From: CAZIGK01 sp964538615
GTDB lineage: Bacteria; Pseudomonadota; Alphaproteobacteria; Rickettsiales; RI-342
Direction of reading: 5' to 3'
Length of the DNA stretch: 64,000 nucleotides
Assembly (NCBI GenBank): GCA_964538615.1
Contig: CAZIGK010000005.1
Coordinates: forward strand, 62,001 to 126,000
A program made the position numbers and the translations under genes. The notes under the pieces are model-generated. The model saw only the letters and a program-made list of their open reading frames with translations, was not told where the DNA came from and did not search any database. Numbering within the stretch: position 1 is the first letter of the stretch; the number at the start of each line of letters is the position of its first letter. Positions 1 through 8,602 of this stretch are shown one piece after another.

Positions 1-538
1 TGGTGCTGCCGCCCTGCACCACTCTGCCAGCACGGGTATTCACCCAGAAGGCACGGGCAAGGCCGATGGGATCCAGACCGAAATGGCTGAAAAAACGGCG
101 GTCTTCTGTGGCAATGAGGGCGTTGACCAGATTGGTGGGAAACTGCTCATAGCGGAGGTAATCGCCGTAGAGTTCTCCGTAGGAAGCGAAGGGTTTGCCG
201 TGGATATCCAGCAGGACGATGCCGGGTTTTTCCCGCACGATATCCAGATGGTCGGTCTCTGGCAGATCATGCGCAAAATAGAGTAGTGCCAGCAACCCCA
301 GGACTCCACCCCAGATGACACCCAGAAATAACAGTCGCTTGAACAGTGGCAGCAACAGGGCAGATCGTGAATGGGCGGACGTTGTATCTTCCCGGCGGGT
401 GGTGCGGGAGGCTCTGGCGCTGCTGCCGGAACGAGACGCCCTGATGCGGCCAGACGAGGATGTGCCCTTGCCACCTGAGCCGGACTTGCCGGTTTTACGT
501 GGGGAGGGGGAATCTTTACGGGGGGGACGCCCGGCCAT
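1..538 (-). CDS. Class A penicillin-binding protein (PBP1A-like), N-terminal part only
   Basis: Bifunctional peptidoglycan glycosyltransferase/transpeptidase of the inner membrane; only the first 179 codons lie in the window and the rest is beyond base 1. The start is the ATG at 538. The first ~65 residues are a Ser/Arg/Gly/Lys-rich cytoplasmic tail, followed by one membrane segment (about residues 67-90) and then the glycosyltransferase domain. The domain shows the signature ATEDRRFFSHFG, with the catalytic Glu in the EDRRFF motif, and a following QGGST motif near the window edge. It is divergent from the ABC exporter, whose start is 84 bp away. The transpeptidase half is not visible, so a monofunctional or PBP1C-like form cannot be excluded. 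Confidence 0.85.
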   Translation of the reverse strand, partial: MAGRPPRKDSPSPRKTGKSGSGGKGTSSSGRIRASRSGSSARASRTTRREDTTSAHSRSALLLPLFKRLLFLGVIWGGVLGLLALLYFAHDLPETDHLDIVREKPGIVLLDIHGKPFASYGELYGDYLRYEQFPTNLVNALIATEDRRFFSHFGLDPIGLARAFWVNTRAGRVVQGGST

Positions 539-622
539 GGTGTGAGTTCCTGAGGTTGCATGAGAGCGGTAATGGTTATATGAAAACCCTTGTCTTGTGT
601 CTATGGTTTGTGCCGGAGTGTC

Positions 623-2437
623 ATGGTTTCTTCTCGTTCTTCTTCCTTGTCTGCTGATGCAACTGGTGCGGACAGGTCGCGCCGTTACGGTAGTTTGCGT
701 TTTCTGATGCCGTATATGAAGCCCTATATCAGCACCATGCTGGTGGCATTGGTGGCTATGGGTTTTACCGCTGCGGCTCTGTTGGGGGTGGGGCATGGGT
801 TGCGTTATCTGGTGGATGAGGGGTTGGGCAAAGGCGACCCGTACCTGCTGGATCATGCCTTCTGGTTTCTGGCGGTATTGACGGTCTTGCTGGCTATTGC
901 CTCTTTCCTGCGGAGTTATGGCATGGCGTGGGTAGGAGAACAGGTGGTGGCAGATATCCGGCGGGATGCCTTTGCCCATGCTATGCGGCTTTCCCCCGGA
1001 TATTATGCCGATGTGCGAACGGGAGAGGTGTTGTCCCGTCTGACGACCGATACGACTTTGTTACAGGCCGTGGTGACCAGCACTCTGGCCTTTGCTTTGC
1101 GTAATCTGCTGATGTTGATGGGGGGGGCGGGCATGTTGCTGTGGACCAGCCCGACACTGGCGGCTTATATGCTGTTGCTGATTCCTGCCGTGGTGATGCC
1201 TGTTGTGGTGTTGGGGCGCAAGGTGCGTATGTATTCGCGTCGGGTGCAGGATTGCATGGCGGATCTGACCGCGACGATGGAGGAGGGGCTTTCGCATTTG
1301 CAGACGGTGCAGGCCTATGGGCTGGAGGAGTCATTACAGCAGCGAAACCGGGGACAACTGGATGCCATGATGCAGCAGGTGGAGCGGCGGCTGGTGTTGC
1401 GATCCTTGCTGGTGGGGTTGGTGATTGCACTGGTATTTGGCGCGATTGTGCTGCTGCTGTGGATGGGCGGGCACCGTGTGTTGACCGGTGAGATGAGTGC
1501 GGGGGAATTATCTTCTTTTGTCTTCTATGCCGTGTTGGTGGCGGCAGCCACCGGAGGATTGAGTGAAGTTTCCGGCGATTTGCAGCGGGCAGCCGGTGCC
1601 GCCGAGCGTTTGATGGAATTGTTGGCCACGCAGCCGGTCATTCAGGTGCCGATGCAGCCCAAAGCATTGCCAGCGGCGGGGGATGGCACGGGTGTTGGGC
1701 GATTGGAATGCCGTCATGTACGGTTTGCCTATCCGGGGCGAGAGGGTAAACCTGCTATACAGGCGTTGAATCTGGTGTTGCAGCCGGGGGAGAAAGTGGC
1801 GCTGGTAGGGCCTTCCGGTGCGGGGAAAACGACCTTATTGCAACTGTTGCTACGCTTTTATGACCCGCAGGGTGGAGAGATTCTGCTGGACGGTGTGTCC
1901 CTGCGTGAGATGCACCCGGATACGCTGCGCAATGCGATTGCCTATGTTCCGCAAGAGCCGGCCATTTTTGCGGCTTCTGCCTGGGAGAATATTCGTTATG
2001 GCCGACCGGAAGCAACCGATGCAGAAGTGATTGAGGCTGCACGGGCGGCAGAGGCACTGGATTTCCTCAACACGCTGCCGGATGGGCTGGATAGTCTGTT
2101 GGGGGAGCGGGGGAATAAACTTTCCGGCGGGCAAAGACAGCGTATTGCGATTGCGCGGGCTTTATTACGTAAACCGCGTCTGGTGTTGCTGGATGAAGCG
2201 ACATCCGCGCTGGATGCGCACCATGAGCAAAAAGTGCAGCAGGCGATGGAAAATCTAATGCAGGGGCGTACGACTCTGGTGATTGCACACCGGTTAGCGA
2301 CGATCCGGCATATGGACCGGATTGTGGTGTTGCGTGACGGGCAGATAGTGGAAGAGGGTACGCACCAAAGCCTTCTGAAGCGGCAGGGGTTGTATGCCGG
2401 ATTGGCGGCCTTGCAGTTTGGCGAACGACAGACCTAA
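623..2437 (+). CDS. ABC exporter, fused membrane and ATPase domains (MsbA/ABCB type)
   Basis: A 604-aa half-transporter expected to work as a homodimer in the inner membrane. About six membrane segments occupy residues ~30-310; the ATPase domain follows with Walker A GPSGAGKTT at about 396, signature LSGGQ at 500-504, and Walker B/D-loop VLLDEATSALD. The ATG at 623 is preferred over an upstream in-frame TTG because GGAG lies 4 bases before it. The domain layout matches lipid or multidrug exporters such as MsbA, but the substrate cannot be read from sequence. glmU follows 30 bp downstream on the same strand, so co-transcription is likely. Confidence 0.9.
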   Translation: MVSSRSSSLSADATGADRSRRYGSLRFLMPYMKPYISTMLVALVAMGFTAAALLGVGHGLRYLVDEGLGKGDPYLLDHAFWFLAVLTVLLAIASFLRSYGMAWVGEQVVADIRRDAFAHAMRLSPGYYADVRTGEVLSRLTTDTTLLQAVVTSTLAFALRNLLMLMGGAGMLLWTSPTLAAYMLLLIPAVVMPVVVLGRKVRMYSRRVQDCMADLTATMEEGLSHLQTVQAYGLEESLQQRNRGQLDAMMQQVERRLVLRSLLVGLVIALVFGAIVLLLWMGGHRVLTGEMSAGELSSFVFYAVLVAAATGGLSEVSGDLQRAAGAAERLMELLATQPVIQVPMQPKALPAAGDGTGVGRLECRHVRFAYPGREGKPAIQALNLVLQPGEKVALVGPSGAGKTTLLQLLLRFYDPQGGEILLDGVSLREMHPDTLRNAIAYVPQEPAIFAASAWENIRYGRPEATDAEVIEAARAAEALDFLNTLPDGLDSLLGERGNKLSGGQRQRIAIARALLRKPRLVLLDEATSALDAHHEQKVQQAMENLMQGRTTLVIAHRLATIRHMDRIVVLRDGQIVEEGTHQSLLKRQGLYAGLAALQFGERQT

Positions 2438-2467
2438 CACAGATAAAATGGTGTAAGTGAGGAACGG

Positions 2468-3829
2468 ATGATATCGCACGGGGTAGTAGATGGCGCGGCA
2501 GGTGCCGTGGTGGTGATTCTGGCGGCAGGCAAGGGAACCCGTATGAAATCGGATTTGCCGAAAGTCATGCATCCTCTGGCGGGTAAGCCGTTGTTGTGGC
2601 ATGTGTTGCGGTGTGCTGAGGCTTTGGAGCCAGCCGAAGTAGTGGTGGTCGTGGGGCCGGATATGCCGCAGGTGGAGGCATTGGCCAAAGGCTATCACCC
2701 AATGGTGCGAACCGTTGTGCAGCAGGAGCAACTGGGGACGGGTCATGCCGTGCAGACGGCATGGCAGGGGGTTGAGCAGCAACAGGCAGCGGTACTGGTG
2801 CTGTATGGAGATAGCCCGCTTTTGACGGCGCCGCTGGCCGCAGCAGCCTTGCAGGCAACACAGGAAGCCGCCATGTGTGTGGTAGGTATGCGGGTGGAAC
2901 ACCCAACGGGTTATGGGCGGCTGGTGCAGGATAAGCAGGATAAATTAGTGGCAATTGTGGAAGAAAAAGATGCAACAGCCACGGAACGGCAGATTCATCT
3001 GTGCAATTCTGGCATCATGGCCTTTGCCGGAGGGGTTTTGCCCCGGCTGATGGGTGGTTTTAGTAACCAGAATGCCAGCGGGGAATATTATTTGACGGAA
3101 GCCGTGGCACTGGCGCGTGCGCAAGGGCTGGAAGCCGCCGTGGTGGAAGGTGAGACAGAGCAATTGTTGGGAGCCAATACCCGTGTGGAACTGGCGCAAC
3201 TGGAAGCCCTGCTGCAACAACGCCTGCGCAACGAAGCGATGCTGGCCGGGGTGACCATGGTGGCGCCAGAGACCGTCTTTCTGGCGGCGGATGTGGTGCT
3301 GGAGCGGGATGTGGTGCTTCAGCCGTTTGTCACGCTGGGGGAGCAGGTGCATGTGGAGCGCGGTGTGGAAATTCGGAGCTTTAGTCACTTGCAGCAGTGC
3401 CGTGTGGGGGCGGGTAGTGTGGTGGGACCTTATGCCAGATTGCGTCCCGGAACGGTGTTGCAGGGGCAGAACCATGTAGGGAACTTTGTTGAACTGAAAA
3501 ATGCGGAACTGGGTGTTGGTAGCAAGGTGAACCATTTGAGTTATCTGGGTGATGCGACAGTGGGGGCGGCAAGCAATGTAGGCGCCGGAACCATTACCTG
3601 TAACTATGACGGTGTGCATAAAAGCCGCACCGTGATTGGAGATGGGTGTTTTATTGGGTCAAACAGTGCATTGGTGGCGCCAGTCGTGATTGGAGATGGG
3701 GCGCTGGTGGCGGCAGGTAGCGTGATTACGCAGGATGTGCCGGAGGATGCGCTGGCGGTCGCACGAGGTGTGCAGCAGGTGAAGCCGGGACGTGGGATGC
3801 GCAGCCGCCAGAAAACAACGGCGGCATGA
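2468..3829 (+). CDS. glmU: Bifunctional GlmU: GlcN-1-P acetyltransferase / GlcNAc-1-P uridylyltransferase
   Basis: Catalyses the last two steps to UDP-GlcNAc, the precursor of peptidoglycan and lipid A, in the cytoplasm. The 453-aa length is standard. The nucleotidyltransferase motif LAAGKGTRMKSDLPKV begins at about residue 18; the C-terminal half is a left-handed beta-helix acetyltransferase with GNFVELKNAELG and a conserved VGAGTITCNYDG stretch. The start ATG at 2468 has GGA just upstream. glmM (15707) and glmS (62202) are also in this window, giving the full route from fructose-6-P. Confidence 0.96.
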   Translation: MISHGVVDGAAGAVVVILAAGKGTRMKSDLPKVMHPLAGKPLLWHVLRCAEALEPAEVVVVVGPDMPQVEALAKGYHPMVRTVVQQEQLGTGHAVQTAWQGVEQQQAAVLVLYGDSPLLTAPLAAAALQATQEAAMCVVGMRVEHPTGYGRLVQDKQDKLVAIVEEKDATATERQIHLCNSGIMAFAGGVLPRLMGGFSNQNASGEYYLTEAVALARAQGLEAAVVEGETEQLLGANTRVELAQLEALLQQRLRNEAMLAGVTMVAPETVFLAADVVLERDVVLQPFVTLGEQVHVERGVEIRSFSHLQQCRVGAGSVVGPYARLRPGTVLQGQNHVGNFVELKNAELGVGSKVNHLSYLGDATVGAASNVGAGTITCNYDGVHKSRTVIGDGCFIGSNSALVAPVVIGDGALVAAGSVITQDVPEDALAVARGVQQVKPGRGMRSRQKTTAA

Positions 3830-3875
3830 GCGTGGCGGGAGCTGGCCACACGCAGCAGCAGGCCGAGGGTGTGAC

Positions 3876-4712
3876 ATGATACAGGGTGAAGGACAGGCAT
3901 TGCCAAAGCATACCGCAGGGCGGGTGTTGATTGTTGCCGGATCGGATTCTGGGGGTGGCGCAGGGATTCAGGGTGACCTGAAAACGGTGACATTGCTTGG
4001 GGCATACGGCATGACGGCTATTACGGCGTTGACCGTGCAAAATACGCTGGGTGTTCAGGCTGTACAGCCCGTGCCGGTAGCGGTGATTCAGCAGCAAATG
4101 CAAGCTTGCCTGCAGGATATTGGCGCGGATGCCATCAAAACCGGCATGTTGCATTCTGCGGAGGTGATTGCGGCAGTGGTCGATGTGTTGCGGCAGGATG
4201 CTGCGGGTGTGCCGCTGGTGGTGGATCCGGTCATGGTGGCCAAAGGAGGACATGCATTATTACAGCCGGACGCGGAAAGCGCGCTATTGCGGGAACTGAT
4301 GCCTCTGGCCACGGTCGTGACCCCTAATATCCCGGAAGCAGAGCGGCTGACGGGATGCCATATTGCTGATGAGGCGGGGATGCTAAGGGCCGGACGGCGG
4401 TTATGCGAGAAGGGTGCGCGGGCGGTTCTGATGAAGGGAGGGCATTTGCCAGGGGATAGGCTGGTGGATGTGCTGATGACTGCTGATGGTGTGGTGGGGC
4501 GTTGGGAGGGGGTGCGACGGGTGACGGCGCATACCCATGGCACGGGTTGTAGCTATGCCTCCGCGATTGCGGCGGGTTTGGCGCAGGAATTGCCCCTTGA
4601 AGATGCGGTGGCTCGTGCCTATATGCTGGTACAGCGGTTGATTGCCCATGCACCCGGTCTGGGGCAAGGTAAGGGACCGTTGGGACATCATCTGCTGATG
4701 CAGCCGACATAA
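3876..4712 (+). CDS. thiD: Hydroxymethylpyrimidine (phosphate) kinase
   Basis: Phosphorylates HMP and HMP-P to HMP-PP for thiamine synthesis; a ribokinase-fold cytoplasmic enzyme. The 278-aa product has the N-terminal AGSDSGGGAGIQGDLK substrate motif at ~21-36 and the C-terminal anion-hole region HGTGCSYASAIAAGL. The open frame extends upstream to 3792 inside glmU, but the ATG at 3876 has a GAGGG site and leaves the family's usual short N-terminus. The stop TAA overlaps an ATG of the next frame (TAATG at 4710), which suggests an operon with hslU. No other thiamine gene lies nearby. Confidence 0.93.
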   Translation: MIQGEGQALPKHTAGRVLIVAGSDSGGGAGIQGDLKTVTLLGAYGMTAITALTVQNTLGVQAVQPVPVAVIQQQMQACLQDIGADAIKTGMLHSAEVIAAVVDVLRQDAAGVPLVVDPVMVAKGGHALLQPDAESALLRELMPLATVVTPNIPEAERLTGCHIADEAGMLRAGRRLCEKGARAVLMKGGHLPGDRLVDVLMTADGVVGRWEGVRRVTAHTHGTGCSYASAIAAGLAQELPLEDAVARAYMLVQRLIAHAPGLGQGKGPLGHHLLMQPT

Positions 4713-4756
4713 TGGGCAGTTTTTCTGCCGGACATACGATGGAAAGTGAACAAAGC

Positions 4757-6070
4757 ATGACGGCATTGACGCCACGGGAAATTGTATCGGAACTGGATCG
4801 TCATATCATTGGGCAGCAGGACGCAAAGCGTGCAGTGGCTGTGGCCTTGCGAAACCGCTGGCGCAGGCAGCAATTGCCAGAGCCTTTGCGCGATGAGGTG
4901 ATGCCGAAGAATATTCTGATGATCGGGCCGACAGGTTGCGGCAAGACAGAGATTGCGCGGCGTTTGTCTAAACTGGCGCAGGCGCCTTTTATTAAAGTAG
5001 AGGCCACCAAATATACCGAGGTGGGGTATGTTGGGCGCGATGTGGAACAGATGATACGCGATTTGGTGGAAGTGGCCGTACTGATGGTGCGCGAACAGCA
5101 GCGCAAAGACGTGCGTGCCAAGGCGGAGGCCGCGACCGAGGAGCGCTTGCTGGATGCGTTGGTTGGGGCATCTGCCAGCCCGGAGACGCGGCAAAAATTT
5201 CGGGCGAAACTGCGTGATGACCAGTTGGAAGCGCAGGAGATTGAGATAGAGGTCGCTGATAGTGCGCCGCAGACGCAATTTAACAGTATGGAGATTCCCG
5301 GTATGCCGGGAGCGCATATGGGCATGCTGAACATTGGCGATATGTTTGGTAAAATGATGGGCGAGCGTACACGCAAGCGCAAAGTGACGGTGGGAGAGGC
5401 ACGCCGTCTGGTGCTGGCGGAAGAAAGCGACAAGCTGGTGGATGAGGAAGCCTTGTTGCGTGAGGCGATTGCGGTGACGGAAAACCATGGCATTGTGTTT
5501 TTGGATGAAGTGGACAAGATTTGTGCGCGCTCGGAAGCGCGGGGCGGTGATGTCAGCCGGGAAGGGGTACAGCGGGATTTGTTGCCGTTGATTGAAGGTA
5601 CCACGGTTTCTACCAAATATGGCAGCGTAAAAACGGATCATATTTTGTTCATTGCTTCCGGAGCGTTTCATGTGTCCAAGCCATCTGACCTGCTGCCGGA
5701 ATTGCAGGGGCGGTTGCCGATTCGGGTTGAGCTGAAGCCGCTGGATGAAGCGGATCTGGTACGGATTTTGCGCGAGCCGGAGGCCAGTTTGCTGGATCAG
5801 TATGTCGCGCTGATGGCAACCGAAGGGCTACGTGTCCGTTTTACGGAGGATGCGGTGGGAGCGGTGGCATCGCTAGCGGCACAAGTGAACCGGGAGGTGG
5901 AGAATATTGGCGCACGCAGGCTGCATACCATCATGGAGCGGTTGATGGACGACCTGAGTTTTGCCGCCAGCGACCGGGCCGGAGCCGAACAGGTGATTGA
6001 TGCGGCTTATGTGCAGGATAGACTGGCAAGTATTGTCATTAATAGTGATTTAACCAGATATATCTTATAG
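4757..6070 (+). CDS. hslU: ATP-dependent protease ATPase subunit HslU (ClpY)
   Basis: AAA+ unfoldase that feeds substrates into the HslV peptidase. Walker A GPTGCGKT at residues 57-64, Walker B IVFLDEVDKI, and the HslU-specific C-terminus ending RYIL that docks into HslV are all present; 437 aa is normal. Three in-frame ATGs (4712, 4739, 4757) are possible. 4757 is chosen because family members begin MTxLTPREIVSELD. The partner gene hslV, usually immediately upstream, is not next to it or elsewhere in the window; thiD occupies that place. Confidence 0.94.
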   Translation: MTALTPREIVSELDRHIIGQQDAKRAVAVALRNRWRRQQLPEPLRDEVMPKNILMIGPTGCGKTEIARRLSKLAQAPFIKVEATKYTEVGYVGRDVEQMIRDLVEVAVLMVREQQRKDVRAKAEAATEERLLDALVGASASPETRQKFRAKLRDDQLEAQEIEIEVADSAPQTQFNSMEIPGMPGAHMGMLNIGDMFGKMMGERTRKRKVTVGEARRLVLAEESDKLVDEEALLREAIAVTENHGIVFLDEVDKICARSEARGGDVSREGVQRDLLPLIEGTTVSTKYGSVKTDHILFIASGAFHVSKPSDLLPELQGRLPIRVELKPLDEADLVRILREPEASLLDQYVALMATEGLRVRFTEDAVGAVASLAAQVNREVENIGARRLHTIMERLMDDLSFAASDRAGAEQVIDAAYVQDRLASIVINSDLTRYIL

Positions 6071-6319
6071 TGGTACATAGTGGAGTTACGAGATAGAGAC
6101 GCTTAGCAAAGGGTAACAAAGCGGTTTTTATGATGTTGACTATCTTGTGATATGGATGAGGGTGACAGGGTTAGCAATGGCTATGCATTATTTGCATAGC
6201 AGCCAGATGCAAATGGTAATTGTGTAACTGGTTTTATATTGCTATAACCGCGTCACTGAAGACGAGATTAGGTTTGAAAGCAAAGGCGATAGGTTGACGA
6301 GACATCGCATAGCAGCTGG

Positions 6320-6447
6320 AAAACCTTCCCCAGGTTCAGGCCGCAAGGTTTGGACAACTTCTGTCCGGTTGAGACTCCCTTCTCCCGGATGTGAAGCCTC
6401 CCTGTTAAAGCTCGCCGGGTTGCGGTAACGTAACCCGGTCTTTTTTT
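6320..6447 (+). ncRNA. Candidate small RNA with CUCCC-rich loops, ending in a terminator
   Basis: Three successive hairpins can be drawn on the plus strand. The first is AAACCTT (6321-6327) with AAGGTTT (6345-6351). The second is CTTC+GTCCGG (6358-6368) with CCGGAT+GAAG (6385-6396). The third is the terminator at 6415. The loop of the second hairpin and the linker before the terminator carry CTCCC at 6375-6379 and CCTCCC at 6397-6402. Such anti-Shine-Dalgarno words in exposed positions are typical of trans-acting alphaproteobacterial sRNAs, so a post-transcriptional regulator is a reasonable inference. The 5' end is unknown. SRP RNA, tmRNA and 6S signatures were looked for and not seen. Confidence 0.4.
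6415..6447 (+). terminator. Rho-independent terminator
   Basis: A 10-bp stem (6415-6424 with 6429-6438, one G.U pair) closed by a GTAA tetraloop and followed by TCTTTTTTT. It lies 340 bp after hslU and before the 619-aa gene, so it more likely ends an independent short transcript than the thiD-hslU message. Confidence 0.85.
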
Positions 6448-6533
6448 GTCATCATTCTGTCATGTGGCTATGCTAGTTCAACGGTACCGTATGTGCAACG
6501 CATGTGTGGTTACGTGTAACGATGCATTGATCC

Positions 6534-8393
6534 ATGAGAATTGCTATGACCCAATCTGTTCCGATGTCGCCTTTGTTAGAGCAGCGTTTGCGCCGACTGC
6601 GTGAAGATATACTGCGTTTGGATGCGGTAACTGCCGGCGATGCGCGAGAGCGGGAGCTTTCCTATGCGCTGCTGGTGCGTTATTTCCTCCAAAATGAGGG
6701 TGATATGGCATTGGTAGATGTGCGCACCCATAGAATGAACGAATGGCTGGCCGAGAATATGGCCGACAAAATGCGCCCACGTACGTTGGCGGATATTCTG
6801 AATGAAGCGGAAGCGACACCGGAGATGATGGTCGTACTGGCTACCCATTATGCCATGGTGTTCGATGTTCCCTATGCGGATCTGGTGGATGAGCGCAATC
6901 ACACCAGCTATGCCATATTGCGGCAATGTGCAGAAAAACATGGATTACCCTGGCCAGAGTGGTTGGAGGTGGATGGCAGTATCCGGGTAAATGCTTTTTT
7001 GTTTGATGCTGTTGAACGGCAGTATGACGCTATCCGGCATTTGGATATCATAACGAAGGGCAGACCTGATCAGCCAGAGGGGCTGACGGCAGAGAACGTG
7101 CACATGCTGTTGGCAAGTAATGCCAGACACCGTGGACTATCTGCCAATGGAGCCGCATTGTGGGATCAGCCGCCAGGTTCTGTGGCGCCGCAGGATGGTC
7201 AGCAGCAGCCAAGCATGGCAAATTATCGGGCGAATATGCAGGCAATAGTGGATGCCTATCCCGCGTTTTTGGCGCATGCGGCACTGACACGAGAGTTCGG
7301 CTTGTATCCCCTGGTAAGGGCGCTTGAGGAGATGGCGCGGCAGGGAATGTTTATGCATGAGGTGGAGTCGGCTGTAGATGCGACGGATCAGCAAAGGGGT
7401 GAGCATCTTCAGCGCCTGCAACAGGCGGCGGTGAAGGTACTGGATGGGCTGGAACAGTTCTATCTGCGTTATCCGCGAGCTGAAACGGTAGAAATGGTTG
7501 AGGCGGTTTGTCTGGATGTGGAGCGGATGCTGCAGTTGGTGCAAGGGAGGATGCCAGAGCTGTCACCTGCTGCGCAACGCCGATCAGACGCGCCGGAACG
7601 GGCTTTTGAAAAAGCCTATGCTACGGTACATTTGCAGCAGGCGTGGACTCAGGTGCGGGAGATGTTGCGAGCCGCCGAATGGTACTATGCGGATGGGGCG
7701 TTGCGATCGGGTTCGGTGATGATTCCTTTGGAAAAACTATTGCGAGAGCGGGTGTATGACGATGAAGAGCGCATCGAGCTTGCGGGCAAAGTCGGAGAAC
7801 GACTGGAAGAGCTTTATCCACTGAAATTACGGTTCTCTCTGGCGCGAGCCGTAGAGATATTGGCAAATGAGCGTGAGGTGATGGGAAGGCACCTCCGGGA
7901 TGATGAGTGGCAAAAAACACAGGTCGAAGGAGCCGAGCGTCAGGCGCTGCTGGATTATGGAGAGCGGGCAATGGCGATGGCCGCAACGGTGCCGGGTTTG
8001 TTCCGCACGATAGAAGGGCTGTTGAACGCATCGCAGCGGGAGGTGCTTTATGCTCATTTCGGCTCTGTGTACGAACAAGCGGGAGCTGGCATAAGTGACG
8101 CCTTGATTGAGCAGCGCGATTTGAACAACCTGTATCGGCATCTGACGGGGAGCGGAATGTTGCGTGCCAGTACGCACGTGTTTCTGGAGCGTGGCGTCTA
8201 TGAAGCTGCCCGTTCTGGCGGGTACGGTGATCATGCGGTAGCGATTCAGGTGATTTTACAGGCGCTATTTGACAGATTGCGGGATGTGCCCACGCCGGAG
8301 CAGACGCAGACAGGATTGCGTCAGACGGGAAGTCTGGTACAGGAAGCATTGCGTGAGGCGACACGTATTGCTGGTGATCGGAGCATTGCTTAA
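6534..8393 (+). CDS. Large alpha-helical cytoplasmic protein of unknown function
   Basis: 619 aa; I do not recognise the family. There is no signal peptide, no membrane segment and no nucleotide-binding motif. The sequence is rich in Glu, Arg, Leu, Ala and Gln and looks helical throughout, with amphipathic stretches around residues 270-340 and 400-480. The first ~130 residues, containing segments such as MNEWLAENMADK, and the C-terminal ~170 residues appear to be separate helical modules. ATG at 6534 or 6546 could start it; neither has a clear ribosome-binding site. It stands alone, downstream of the small RNA terminator and 209 bp before pgk. Codon use resembles its neighbours, so it is probably a resident gene. 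Confidence 0.75.
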   Translation: MRIAMTQSVPMSPLLEQRLRRLREDILRLDAVTAGDARERELSYALLVRYFLQNEGDMALVDVRTHRMNEWLAENMADKMRPRTLADILNEAEATPEMMVVLATHYAMVFDVPYADLVDERNHTSYAILRQCAEKHGLPWPEWLEVDGSIRVNAFLFDAVERQYDAIRHLDIITKGRPDQPEGLTAENVHMLLASNARHRGLSANGAALWDQPPGSVAPQDGQQQPSMANYRANMQAIVDAYPAFLAHAALTREFGLYPLVRALEEMARQGMFMHEVESAVDATDQQRGEHLQRLQQAAVKVLDGLEQFYLRYPRAETVEMVEAVCLDVERMLQLVQGRMPELSPAAQRRSDAPERAFEKAYATVHLQQAWTQVREMLRAAEWYYADGALRSGSVMIPLEKLLRERVYDDEERIELAGKVGERLEELYPLKLRFSLARAVEILANEREVMGRHLRDDEWQKTQVEGAERQALLDYGERAMAMAATVPGLFRTIEGLLNASQREVLYAHFGSVYEQAGAGISDALIEQRDLNNLYRHLTGSGMLRASTHVFLERGVYEAARSGGYGDHAVAIQVILQALFDRLRDVPTPEQTQTGLRQTGSLVQEALREATRIAGDRSIA

Positions 8394-8602
8394 TAGAAAC
8401 CGTTATATTTGAGGCGTGACAAGTGCAAGGCTTGGCGGTACAAGCCGTGCAGGTTTCGTATGGGGCGATCGGTGAAAGCGGGATGGCGCATCATCTTTCA
8501 CGCGCAGGGTTGACCAGATTTGCTGTGGGTGCGGTTTGTGTGACAAGTGCGGGTTGATAGTCTCTGGGAGCCTGTGAATCATGATAGTATGTGCGAGGGT
8601 GT

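Larger units (their letters stand above)
6071..6533. other. Gene-free stretch between hslU and the 619-aa protein
   Basis: 463 bp without a credible reading frame. It holds two TATAGTGG-like words just after hslU (6066-6083), an 8-bp hairpin GCTATGCA/TGCATAGC at 6180-6200 with a 5-base loop, a small RNA candidate at about 6320-6447, and a strong terminator at 6415-6447. The 86 bases after the terminator presumably contain the promoter of the 619-aa gene; no convincing -35/-10 pair stands out. Confidence 0.6.

Noticed and set aside
40..561. 173-aa open frame on the minus strand at the left edge
   Set aside because: Wrong frame. The frame with ATG at 538 gives a clear penicillin-binding protein with EDRRFF and GGST motifs.
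6250..6450. Possible SRP RNA, tmRNA or 6S RNA
   Set aside because: The conserved SRP apical loop, the tmRNA tRNA-like end and the 6S central bubble consensus were not found; a generic small RNA is the safer call.
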